Source of the DNA: Epiperipatus broadwayi
Lineage: Eukaryota > Onychophora > Udeonychophora > Euonychophora > Peripatidae
DNA length: 64,000 bases
Reading direction: 5' to 3'
NCBI GenBank assembly: GCA_028023455.1
Contig: JAQFVV010012499.1
Coordinates: forward strand, 1,620,584 to 1,684,583
Both the position numbers and the translations under genes were made by a program. Under the pieces are notes generated by a model. That model was given only the letters and a program-made list of their open reading frames with translations, made no database searches and was not told the DNA's origin. Below, one piece after another: positions 54,883 to 64,000 of this stretch. The stretch's first letter is position 1. Each line of letters starts with the position of its first letter.

Positions 54883-55029
54883 TAACAGCTTCAATATGTA
54901 TAACTATTACCGAAAGCGGATAGAAACCAATTGCATGAGAGCAGTGTAGTGAAAATTACAATGCAGTAATATTATACATTATTAGATAGTTACTAGTCTA
55001 ATAAATGACAAATAAAAATTATTAGTATA
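54883..55029. repeat. Repeat unit interrupted at its right end by the TA-flanked transposon
   Basis: Resembles 56345-56483 (GATAGAAACCA/GAATAGAAACCAG, AGTGTAGTGAAAA, AATAAATGA..AATAAAAATTATTA). The latter runs uninterrupted through ATTATTATACTTTTTTAATT, which serves as an empty-site reference. Confidence 0.55.
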
Positions 55030-56118
55030 CACTTGGGTCTCGTTTTACGCGATAGATAGGTTCCTCAAAAAACACGCGCAAAAATAGATGTAACTTACAT
55101 TGAAAAAGGGGGGATGCGGTCTGTGATTTTTCAAAATTCGTGTAAAAGTAAAGCACCAACGTAAAATTACTTTAAAATTCACGCAAAAAAAAAATAATGA
55201 AATAAAATATGACTAATAAAAAATTTCAAATTTGAAAAAAAATGATACAAGACAAACTTTTTTTAACTATAATATTTAATTTTATTCAAAATAATAGATT
55301 TTTATGCATAATTTACAGTACAGTAATTTACATTTTTTATACATGTTTTAATTATTATAGCTATTTGCCAAAAAAACACATTTGTTTGCAAACAACTAGT
55401 GCCAACTTCACACTCATATTGTAACAGTGGTTTTCTGGTGACAACATAATTAGTAATTAATCTTTGAGACGATGATTTTATTAATTGTTTATGAAACTAA
55501 CAACTAAAAATTTAATTCTTATTTTTGACTTTAATTTTCAATTCGGTTTAAAAATCAAATTTCACATTAATTTCAAGTCGTAGTAAGTAATTTTTAAATT
55601 GTTAATTACAATTAAAAATCAGATTTTAATTTTTAATTGTCAAATTTAATTATGCCCACTGCTATTACTGATCTTTTAAAAACAAACTTGTGGACACTAA
55701 ATGATTAATAATTGATTACGTTCTTTTTAAAAAGCAAAAGCAGAATGTGATTTAAAATGCAAAATTAACACGCACAATGTTTGAACAAGTTTACATTATA
55801 ATCTTGTAAAATTTAATGTGTGTATACATAAAATGTGGAAATCATGATTTTAATTTCATTATTGCATACAATCTTACTATTATAAAGCACTGAAAATATT
55901 GAAATTACTAAGATGAAAGTCGAATTCCAATAATGTGATATTACTTTCAATATAACATAAGTGCGCGAAATTTATTATTTAAAGTAATAGCACATTATCG
56001 GAGTTCATACACATTGGTCTCTTTTTACGTGGACTTATTTAACACACTTCCGGTGAAACACGAATCGTGTAACTTTAAAATCATGTTAAATAAGTCCGCG
56101 TAAAAAGAGACCCAGGTG
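55030..56118. mobile_element. TA-flanked DNA transposon (Tc1/mariner-pogo-like, non-autonomous), younger copy
   Basis: The left end is CACTTGGGTCTCGTTTTACG; the right end, reverse-complemented, is CACCTGGGTCTCTTTTTACG. It is flanked by TA (55028-55029, 56119-56120). The terminal repeats are far better kept than in 12162-13475, so this copy is younger or less eroded. The interior has no open frame of useful length. Interior GATAGGTTCCTCAAAAAA, AAAAAGGGGGGATG and TGATACAAGACAAAC match the older copy. It presumably depended on a transposase encoded elsewhere. Confidence 0.8.
56010..56118. repeat. 109-bp palindromic right end
   Basis: CACATTGGTCTCTTTTTACG (56010) and the right terminus form inverted arms of about 35 bp (also GGACTTATTTAACA / TGTTAAATAAGTCC). 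The 109-bp segment is preceded by TA (56008-56009) and could be a minimal MITE of the same family that inserted into, or replaced, the right end. The older copy lacks the inner arm. Confidence 0.7.
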
Positions 56119-56204
56119 TACTTTCATTAATTGATTTGTGTCAAAGCCGTGAGGGCAGCACTTTTGACTTATCAATTAATAGTAATTTTCTATTAATATA
56201 AATA

Positions 56205-56330
56205 CAATGGATAATGATAAAGATATGCGCAAGAGATTGTGGTCTGGGCCAACTGATGAGCGCTGGTTCAGCATGAAATGTGCAGCTTGGGGATCATAGA
56301 ACTTTTTCACATATCTTTGGTCATATGCTT
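56205..56330. repeat. Solo arm fragment of the 36.4-kb palindrome
   Basis: GATATGCGCAAGAGATTGTG, CCAACTGATGA, GCTGGTTCAGCATGAAAT and TTTTTCACATAT match the right arm near 36925-37010. The rest of the palindrome is absent. Confidence 0.7.
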
Positions 56331-56483
56331 ATAATTACATCCCTCCACAAGCTGGTAAAAACGAATAGAAACCAGTCTCTATTTTTCACGGGAGTGGTGT
56401 AGTGAAAACTTACAAAATAATATCCATTAATGGATGATCTCAACCACAATAAATGATTAATAAAAATTATTATTATACTTTTT

Positions 56484-58238
56484 TAATTTTGTATAAATCA
56501 TCTTGCCAATTTGTCTTTTATTTACACACACGTACCATTTTTTTTTAATAACTAAGTTTCAATATATACAGCTATTACTAAAACAAAACAAAAAACATTA
56601 TATTTTATAAATCATTATACAACATTTCTGCAGTTAATTAACTGTCTGTAATAATTAAGAATTCGATATGATGATTAATTTTAATTCTATGATGTATTCA
56701 GAAATACAATTAAACGTTCCTTAAAAACAATATTTGTAAAATCTGTTTAATGTTATTTTTCTATATTTTCTATCAATTTAAACTTTGTTATTAATATCTG
56801 TCATTTCCCTTTCATTTTCCTAATTAAATAATTTTGATTAGAATTTATATTTGTTTAAGTAACTCACGTTTACTAAGCTAAAAAAAAAAAAAAAAGATCT
56901 TACAATAAGTAAAATCAATATTTGAATTAATCAAACCAAATAATCATTATTTGTCATCTCCATTTCTACAATCATAAAATATTCTCTTTCATATATTTGT
57001 GTGGTTTATATACATGGTAGAAAGACAACATATATTTCTACTATGTTTATAGGTCTTTAAATCCACGCTGCATATGCTTGACATTTTGGGGGCTTAGTTA
57101 GCCAACCGATAAACAGTCCAGTAAATGATTTAATACTGGTTAGTACTTAAATATATAGTTTTTCGTAGCTAGAACATAAAAAAAAATAATAAAAAAATGA
57201 GTCATAACTATAACGATTTGCAAGTTTACCAATGAATGACTTCTTTATTGTTCTTTTGCGAAAGTTGGTAGAGAAACTTTTAGTACACAGTAGAATAAGA
57301 AAAGCTGATTTACCTACATATATAGGTGAACAATACATTGATTAATATATAAATTTAATGATTGATAAAATAATCATTTTTACATATTACAGAGCTAACT
57401 TTTACTTTTTTCATATTCAGTTGTTTTATATTTTAAAAACGACTAGTGGTAGGAGACTCAAAAAAATTAAAAAGCTAGATCTAATAACATACAGTAATAA
57501 ATAATTATTACATTTATATATTAAATTACATTGGATAAATTATATTTTAAATTATCATGAAATACCAAAAGCCATGTGCAAAATCTTATTTTGGATCTAA
57601 ACAAATAAAGCTTATACACTTTTTTACGTTATAATCAAGCTAAAGATTTACTTTTAAATAACTGACTTTTCACGCTACTAGCCTATAATTAAACCAATGA
57701 TCAATCCAATAATTGTTTATAAGTGACTATCTAAATACTTTTATTAGAGGTCAAACAAAAATGGAAAACTACTTAAACTGTCACAAACAAAATTAGTGAG
57801 CCTAATGATTAAGATATTTCCTTAACTTTTCCTCTAATGAGTAATTAAAATAAATCATTGTTATAGTGGGTTATTTAAAAGATGTTTTGTGTTTAACACA
57901 CGTACGCGCATTCATACACACACACATATATATATATATAATAGATTAAATATCTCTTCAAATGCTATTGATGTATATAATTGCGCTGATCTCTATCTAT
58001 AGTGTTCAATATGTTTTCAGCAAGAACAAGGCCATCTCATATCATGCTTAATATTTTACCTAGGAAATATCTTAAACAACTGCAGACAGATGAACCAAAG
58101 CTAAATCAGTCAAGATATTTATGACAAATATATTTAAATTGATTAATATTTTAATTTATGAGCATTCCTCTAGATGAACTCACTTAAGGTAATTCTCTAT
58201 ATAAAATCTTAAGAGTATGATAAAAAAGGCCTTTATTC
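56484..58238. other. A+T-rich DNA, nothing recognised
   Basis: No gene was recognised. Short open frames (for example 57147-57338, minus) lack motifs. Confidence 0.45.
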
Positions 58239-58580
58239 TTTTTTTTTTTTAAAGAAGGTTTATTAGATACAATAGAAAACTTTACATGTAATGCATTACA
58301 TCATAAATACATTAACAAACAAATTTGATTATCAATAGAGTATAATTATATGATAGCAAAATTAGTTCAGAGAACAAACACATGTACATACGTATACATG
58401 TACAACACCAGCAGCAGTAGCCATTTGAAAAGAGTATTGTCATTGCAATTCCTTAGATGCTTGTAAAATGATTATTTTCTTGTTGAAATATTTGTTCAAG
58501 AGTGACTTTACAGACATCATCTCACATATTTGAAAAAACAACTTTATCCCATTTATCATGAAACAGGAAATCAGGTGACA

Positions 58581-58875
58581 TCACACAGTCTCTAGTTTTT
58601 GCCTATAGAAGGAGCTATTAGAATATCCCAGCTTTGGTGTATTTGATGTTCTAAAGATTATTTTACATCTTGTCAACCATACTGTGAATGTCAAAAAATA
58701 GTGTCTAATATTTGCAAAAAGAACCTTCTTAATGGTGTTCTTCACTGAAAGTGTATCTCTGATGTCAATAGCCACCTTATCAATGACAAAGTCCCTGATT
58801 GGAGATAATGCTTGACAAGAGTAGAGCAGATGAACAAAGCTCTCTTCATCGTGACCACATAGCTGACATTGGGAG
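58581..58875 (-). pseudogene. ORF2 C-terminal zinc finger and tail
   Basis: CQLCGHDEESFVHLLYSC (58872-58815; C-x2-C-x7-H-x4-C) is the usual Cys/His finger after the reverse transcriptase of L1/Tx1-type ORF2. About 75 further residues follow in the same frame, ending at 58581. The same finger in the copy at 46.7 kb has lost its first Cys. This finger probably helps bind element RNA or target DNA. Confidence 0.7.
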
Positions 58876-58883
58876 CTGAGCCT

Positions 58884-59694
58884 TTAAAAACCTCTTTTCA
58901 ACACCAGGAAATGACTGGTAGGAAGAGAATCCAAATTCATTTTTAGGATGAAGTCAATGTGCTTTGTCTCTAGATACCAATGTTTGGCCCTTCCGGCAAG
59001 CAATTTAGTAATCAACCCCAGTATTACAGAAAGAGGAGTCTGATTCGGATATTTGAGATTATATACCTGCCAGAAGCTCCTTTTTCCATCCAGTACAAGT
59101 GGTATCCCATGTAGCTCATTACTCACACTCTTCCAGAGGGTGGCCAACCCTAGACTGGCAAGAGGAGGCAGTGTGTCAATAGGCTGAATCGTAACTGGGA
59201 AACCTAAGTATGGTAACTTTGACAAACAGTAGCCAACCCTGATAAGGATCTTTGAAGGTATAGGGTGGTAACCGAGTGCAAGCCAAGTCCATTTAGCTCT
59301 TTGGGTCTGTGAACCTTGGTAAGGCTGATGGCCACTACTCCACCCTTCCAAATTAGCATCGAACATTGCGAATTGATTAGTGATTCAAATATTTTAGTAG
59401 GTTTGATAATTGGGAAATAATAACTAAGCCTGGGAAATATGGCCATGTTTAACAGAGCCATTTTACCTGAAAGTGATAACATCACTTTAAACAAAAAATC
59501 CACTGTCGTTTTGCTTTTGAGCAGTATTGAGATTTGAACCTCTCTAGACATTGCCTGCTTGGACAAAAAAATGAGAATCCCAAGAAAAGCTGTGGCTTCA
59601 CAGAGAAGACTGAGGAAACAGACTTGAGATTTGATATTCCACATTGATGACTTTGTGAAATTAATTTGGAGGTTGTGAGTCTTAGTGAAGGCAT
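58884..59694 (-). pseudogene. ORF2 post-RT (thumb/connection) region, frameshifted
   Basis: Covered by overlapping frames (59694-59482, 59644-59204, 59366-58884), which shows at least two frameshifts. Motifs LSGKMALLNMAIFPRLSYYF and CSMLIWKGGVVAISLTKVHR, then SHFLVLKRGF, match the intact frame at 46432-47436 (KATQLNMLLFPRIAYY, CSRLMWKG, SHFLVMYRGF). This identifies the two LINE copies as one family. Confidence 0.75.
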
Positions 59695-59703
59695 CTAATG
59701 TAC

Positions 59704-60390
59704 TTAGTAATGTTGGTAAATATAAAAATCCAGGAGGAAGACAGAGACATCATCAACAAATGCTATGTGTTGAACAGTTTGCTTTAAAGCTGGTATGTAT
59801 ATGCCCAGTAGCCTTGCCTCCAACTCTCTCAGAAGTGGATTTATGTAGGCAACAAAACACAATGTAGCCAAAGGTGAGTCCTGAGGAATTGAGACATGTG
59901 GCCTGAATCCCTCTGACAATCTGCCATCCAATGAGAAGACAATGGACCTTTTTAGTAGCAGATTGCCAATTATTTGTATAAATACTTTTGGTACATTATA
60001 GTCTTGCAAAACTTGCAACAATTTTGAAGGTATTACTTTATCAAAAGTGGATGAAAAGTCTAATTGTATCACTATGGGTTTGGCTTTCCTATGACATCTG
60101 ATGTACTCTACAAATAGAAGGAAGTGTAAAACAGCTTGGATGGTTGCGGATCCCCTCTGTGCGAACTAAAATTTATATATATATATATATATATATAGTT
60201 ATATATTTGATCCTGAATGCAATCTTTCACTATAAATTCTATGAGTTTTATAAAAAGTAGGGGTCATTGAGATAGGTCTGAGATTGGTTAATTCTGAGGG
60301 GTTTATTTGTTTTTGAGGTAGGAAACCAATTCCACCAGATACAAATCTGGAATGTTTTGAAAACTCCTCAGCCAATGTGTCAATCAACCT
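59704..60390 (-). pseudogene. ORF2 reverse transcriptase domain, frameshifted
   Basis: 60387-60199 contains GFLPQKQINPSELTNLRPIS: the N-terminal RT block with the conserved RPIS. After an AT insertion (60174-60196) and frame change, 60072-59704 contains motif A QLDFSSTFDKV (Asp5), a motif B equivalent IPQDSPLA in which Asp replaces the usual Gly of PQG, and motif C FVDD (residues 105-108), the catalytic Asp pair. Both catalytic motifs are readable, but the frame is broken before and after, and motif B is altered, so the enzyme would be inactive. Confidence 0.8.
60174..60196. repeat. (AT)n tract inside the RT domain
   Basis: A short AT microsatellite that breaks the LINE frame between the N-terminal RT block and motif A. 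Confidence 0.85.
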
Positions 60391-60879
60391 TCATACAATG
60401 GGAACTGTATAGTAAGTGAGGTGAAGAAACACAAACCTGGGAATGCTATGAATACCCAGGTGTGTTCTCTCAGCAGCTCCTCAATTTTTGTATAATGTGA
60501 GCATCAGTGATTCTGTGGTTGATAGAGATCTCGGTCTCCCTCCAGAGACATTGCCTATCTCAAAACTACAACTTTGTAGGATAGTATAAAAGTGACCATG
60601 AATGTGGTTCAACATAGCAATTCCACTGTATTGATATGAGTTGACAGTAATCATGGTAGTTGTGGGCCTATGAGCTGCCCCAAGTGCCAACCATATATAA
60701 CCATGAGTCCAGTGTTGTCAATTTGACAAGAAGATTTTGGACCTTTTGGTGGCCACATATTGAACTAAATTCAGCTGCCTACTCATGTATTGGGTCTTGA
60801 GTTTAAGTATTTGTTGTGTACTTGGGTCCATCTGTGTAAGATCACTTAGCTTATTAGCTATTGTGTCCATCTCATTTAA
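60391..60879 (-). pseudogene. ORF2 region between endonuclease and RT, left of the MITE
   Basis: Frames 60690-60481 and 60879-60718. The latter reads LNEMDTIANKLSDLTQMDPS and is joined on its upstream side to MITE codons. Similar to the poorly conserved linker of L1/Tx1 ORF2. Frame breaks are present. Confidence 0.55.
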
Positions 60880-61628
60880 CCTTTTAACCGCTAATTTTAT
60901 CATTGGTTGTATCAGATAAAAATCAAATCTTTTAATTGGCCAACTCACAAATTGAAGACAAAGCCTATTGTTAAAACATATTCGCCTATAATATTAAATT
61001 CAACTCAGATACATTTATAAAAAGTATATAATTAATTTTTCAGGTTATGAAAAGAAACAAAAGTTCTTTCAAAAATAAATTGCTGTTTATTTATTCTAAA
61101 ATATTCGTTATCGGCAACATAAAAGTTATAATGTAAACAAAAAGATCGACTTTTACGTTATAGAAAAGTAAATATTTCTTTTTACTACATCTTCAATATT
61201 TTTACTTAAATCTTCGATATTTTTCGAAAATAATTTTGTTTTTTTATTATTCTCTCTGAAAATAATTTTTAATTTCTCAAAATATTCTTTTATAATAATT
61301 AAAATCATATTCGAAATGAAAATCTCAGTGTTTTTCTTTATTTTCTTTGATCAGGCAGTTTCTTTGTTCTTTCCAGCCAATCAGAATGTCTTTTTCGGCT
61401 GAGAGCATGCTAAGAACCAATCACAAATAATGTTCCTTCTTTGTTTAGGTTTAAATGCGTTTTTTTTTCTATTTTTTACTTGTAAAATAAATCGGAAGAT
61501 GTCACCATCGTACAGAGCTTTTAAAAACGAATTCAATACGTCTTTAACGAAAATTTTCGTATGAAAACGAGCTGAGTTAGAGTGATTTCAGATGTCGACG
61601 AGGAGCCTCGTCGGACGCAGGAAAAGGG
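60880..61628 (+). mobile_element. TTAA-flanked MITE (piggyBac-like), younger copy, inside LINE ORF2
   Basis: 749 bp between TTAA at 60876-60879 and TTAA at 61629-61632. Left end CCTTTTAACCGC; right end reverse-complemented CCCTTTTCCTGCG. Near the right end is a perfect palindrome CGACGAGGAGCCTCGTCG (61596-61613). The LINE reading frame on the two sides is the same when only one TTAA is counted, which supports a simple insertion with target duplication. Matches 24214-24952. No transposase. Target site and CCYTTT ends fit piggyBac-like elements. Confidence 0.75.
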
Positions 61629-61632
61629 TTAA

Positions 61633-61989
61633 TAAATACTCGGTTCCCTTTGATTTTCTAAAACAGTGATTGATTAGTGTGCTCAATATTGGTGGCAGTG
61701 AAAGAATATCAATTTTCTAAAATAGTATATAAGCCTCTGAAAATATTAATTCTGGAGTATTGGCCTTGTTCAGAAGTCTGATAGTTAATGTGTGGTCTAC
61801 CTGCATTGTAACTGAGGTGTTGATTTGCAAATTTATCAACATTGCTAGATGATCTGTAAATGGCACCAATTGTAACTTGGCAGTCAAGTCATAATACAAA
61901 TCCAGTGAGTAGAACAATAAATCAATGACTGACCTTCTTTGATGAGTGTAAAAGGAGAAGGAATTGGAGAGAAAAACCCTTTCCCACAA
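61633..61989 (-). pseudogene. ORF2 endonuclease C-terminal part
   Basis: Contains YTHQRRSVIDLLFYS and FTDHLAM, the positions of the usual 'S.IDyif.s' (substrate-binding Asp) and '.sDH..v' (catalytic Asp-His) motifs of APE-type LINE endonucleases. An in-frame TAG lies at about 61717-61719, and the frame then continues to the MITE insertion. The segment between GGDFN and this part is shorter than usual, suggesting a deletion. Confidence 0.7.
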
Positions 61990-62041
61990 AGCAAGACATT
62001 GTTAATTAAGTGGAGAAATTTGTTGGTGAAATAGTTATAGT

Positions 62042-62476
62042 TCATGTTAAAATCCCTCCAAAAATTGTTGGTGAAGCATTTGAAGAAAGAAGGGCATTGA
62101 TTTTGTTAAGTGTTGGTCTAGCAAAGGTTCTTTCATTATGGGTGTATAGATAAATGATGTTGAGTGATGAGTTACCAAAGATAATGTTGATCGCAAGAAG
62201 TTCTTGATCTAAATGAAGTGTTCTTAATTTTGTGTACTTGAGTTTTTTACTAATCAAAAAAGCCACTCTGGATGATGCCATATTTTCTGGTAAATAGTTA
62301 AAAGATCCAAGCTGCTCCATGAGCTCATATATACTGTAATTAGATTGAATGTGAAGTTTCATCTCTGAGAGACATACAACTTCTACTTTATTTTTATGGA
62401 TACATCTTTTAATGGCATGAACTCTACTTAATGATTTCATACCATGGACATTAACTCCACCAACTCTGAGATACAT
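62042..62476 (-). pseudogene. ORF2 start and endonuclease N-terminal part
   Basis: Starts with ATG at 62476, two bases after the ORF1 stop. Motifs: VGGVNVHGMKS (Asn9 of the NVxG metal site), VCLSEMKL (Glu38, catalytic Glu), NIIYLYTHNE (the 'vyaP' strand) and a terminal FGG. The next motif, DFN, is present in the neighbouring frame: one base is missing inside the GGDFN codons (about 62053-62056), so translation stops a few codons later. LINE endonuclease nicks target DNA to prime reverse transcription; this copy cannot encode the full domain. Confidence 0.8.
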
Positions 62477-62478
62477 AG

Positions 62479-64000
62479 TTAAGTGGTGTATAAAAAGAAG
62501 CAGTTTATTTGAACAAGGTCTTCCATCAGATCAATTTGATCGACCTCACTCAGCATAGCTTCACTCCACTGCAAGAAGTGTTTAGGTGAGAGTGGTCCAA
62601 CACCAGTCCCACCCACCAGTATTTCAGCAGAATAAGTAGCCTCCCAGGGCTGAGCAAACTGTGAGGCAATGGATGCTCAAGTTGCTCATGTATCACCTTT
62701 CTTCTTTTTGGGTTCTCTTTGACACCTTTGATTGGATTTCTGACTCACATTTGGCAGCACCACACTTGAACCTCTATCTGAATCTGCATTTGAGAAATTA
62801 GCCTCTTCAGGCTGTGAGCTCGATGATTCATGAGACTTTCTTTTGTTATTCTGAGAATTCGGGTCAGTCTGCATCAATTGTATCAAAGGAGACTGACTTC
62901 TTGTTAAAGTGGGAAGTGAAGCTGAATTCAGGTCTTGATATACATCTATTTGAGACTCATTGGCTTTGTTTTGCAGGTCCTGAAGAATTAAATTACTGTC
63001 TTCTTGATGAGTGTCATTCGAGACTTTCTGGGTGTTACTAGCCAGATCCATCTGCTTCTGATGCTGCTCTCTATCGTTCAAGTGATTATCTGACCTATTG
63101 TTTGACAACTTTACAGTTTGCTTCAAACTCTGATTTAGTGATTGAGATGACAAAGCTGTAATTTGATGATCCATGTTACATGCATGATTTCTATTTTTTT
63201 TTAATTTACATAGTTCACAAAATTTTTTGGGACAAGATCTAATTAGATGTGATCTATTGCCACAGAAGAAGCATTGTGGATGAATCCCATGAATTGAAAT
63301 AAAGATTGGGCATCTAGCTTCTTCCAGTGAAGATGATATCTTGTGGTGTGATGCCATTAGGCAGTATAAAATTGTGAAGGCTGCACTGTTGGATGGCAGC
63401 TCAAATCCTGCTCTTTTTTCAAGAAAATAATTAAAGTTTGTCACTTCTCCATATCTCACTAGTAAGCATCTTAGATCAACATCTGTAAAGTTTAAATAGC
63501 AATTTCTGGCTATTCCATATGCCAGTCTAGGTCTGTTCATGTCGATTTGAAATCAGATACCTTTGACCAAGAATCAATTGCTGCCTCTTAAATGTTTCCT
63601 TTTGCATTTGATTGTAGAACTCAAGAATCATGTAGCACCTGTTAGGATGATGATAGATTCTCTTCACAGCCTCTCCCAATTTTAGGTCTTTAAGTAGCTG
63701 GAAAAGTTCATCCGTGGGGAAGGTATATAGCTGACATCTATCATCTGTTGTACTTAAAACCAGAGTGTTTTGAGTATAGTAGTTTAAAAGTTGAACAGCA
63801 TTTCAGGAATTCTTGTGTTGAATTCAAGGCTAATCTCTTGATGTCTATTTAATGTGACTTGTGTATTTGATAACCAAGTCATTAATGTACTTTCATTCTC
63901 TATTTGATTAATATATTCTTCTTCATCTACATCCAGTAGGCTAAACTTTGTAGATTGTGGCATTACAGTCTTGTTGATGGTTTTGACATTGTTGTTAGTT
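62479..64000 (-). pseudogene. LINE ORF1 (nucleic-acid-binding protein), 5' incomplete at the window edge
   Basis: Pieces in order: about 64000-63790 in one frame (VMPQSTKFSLLDVDEEEYIN), about 63780-63545 in a second frame (DRCQLYTFPTDELFQLLKDL), 63540-62686 in a third (MNRPRLAYGIARNCYLNFTD, then an RRM-like DLRCLLVRYGEVTN), and a last part to the TAA at 62481-62479. Zinc knuckle one: Cys90-Cys93-His98-Cys103 (CFFCGNRSHLIRSC), counting from 63540. Knuckle two: Cys108-Cys111-His119-Cys121. A long Ser/Gln/Asn-rich tail and a basic cluster PKKKKG follow. ORF1 proteins of this type coat LINE RNA. Three frame breaks inactivate it. Confidence 0.75.

Larger units (their letters stand above)
58239..64000 (-). 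mobile_element. L1/Tx1-like LINE, nearly full-length, decayed; 5' end off window
   Basis: A non-LTR retrotransposon read right to left: ORF1 with zinc knuckles (to 62479), a two-base spacer, ORF2 with an APE-type endonuclease (62476 to about 61740), reverse transcriptase (about 60390-59700), a C-terminal domain and zinc finger (to about 58815), a 3' UTR and a 12-base A tail (T run 58239-58250). A TTAA-flanked MITE splits the region between endonuclease and reverse transcriptase (60880-61628). Several frameshifts and stops inactivate both frames. Affiliation with the L1/Tx1 group rests on the ORF2 C-terminal motifs and the ORF1 layout; a Jockey-group assignment cannot be excluded by eye. Confidence 0.85.

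Noticed and set aside
61561-61632. Helitron-style 3' end (hairpin near the end of the element)
   Set aside because: The hairpin is near the end, but the terminus is not CTRR. The TTAA on both sides, inverted CCYTTT ends and resumed LINE frame fit a cut-and-paste MITE better.

Overview
The window is 64 kb of very A+T-rich animal-type nuclear DNA made almost wholly of transposable elements, their debris, tandem repeats and microsatellites. I found no host protein-coding gene I can support: no multi-exon gene, and no long reading frame outside retroelements. The many short (AT)n tracts with elements embedded in them, long AAT/ATT arrays, foldback elements and L1/Tx1-like LINEs suggest an invertebrate. 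From memory of its repeat style an octopus-like cephalopod is most likely, but this is a low-confidence guess. A 500-N assembly gap lies at 21889-22388.

Layout. 0-5.9 kb: A+T-rich DNA with a foldback hairpin (667-806), a tandem dimer of a dispersed repeat (1400-2024) and copy 1 of a 1.15 kb repeat (3043-4197). 5.9-8.0 kb: copy A of an unassigned 2.1 kb inverted-terminal element; copy B lies inverted at 19.2-21.3 kb. 8.0-11.2 kb: a decayed Ty3/gypsy-like retroelement on the minus strand, next to a tRNA-Val-like sequence. 11.6-14.1 kb: copy 2 of the 1.15 kb repeat, split by a 1.3 kb TA-flanked DNA transposon. 14.5-17.1 kb: triplet arrays and three tandem-repeat families. 21.3-26.3 kb: repeat copies around the gap, a foldback element and a TTAA-flanked MITE. 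26.3-32.1 kb: about 6 kb with nothing recognisable. 32.2-33.6 kb: tandem repeats and a more complex island. 36.4-37.1 kb: a 660-bp palindrome. 39.6-40.5 kb: an inverted-plus-direct triplication. 44.2-50.6 kb: a complete-looking LTR retrotransposon with 1.4-1.5 kb LTRs, a tRNA-Lys-type primer site, a short gag-like frame and no pol, interrupted by a LINE fragment. 51.8-52.3 kb: poly(T) plus a strand-switching AAT/ATT array. 55.0-56.1 kb: a second copy of the TA-flanked transposon. 58.2-64.0 kb: a long but decayed L1/Tx1-like LINE on the minus strand (ORF1 with zinc knuckles; ORF2 with endonuclease, reverse transcriptase and C-terminal zinc finger), interrupted by a TTAA-flanked MITE and running off the right edge.

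The most informative content is the nesting. Four insertions can be checked inside the window, because a related uninterrupted copy or a reading frame resumes across the insertion: TA-flanked elements at 12162 and 55030, the TTAA-flanked MITE at 60880, and the LINE at 46327. I did not find a clearly new functional system. The best candidate for something undescribed is the A/B 2.1 kb family.
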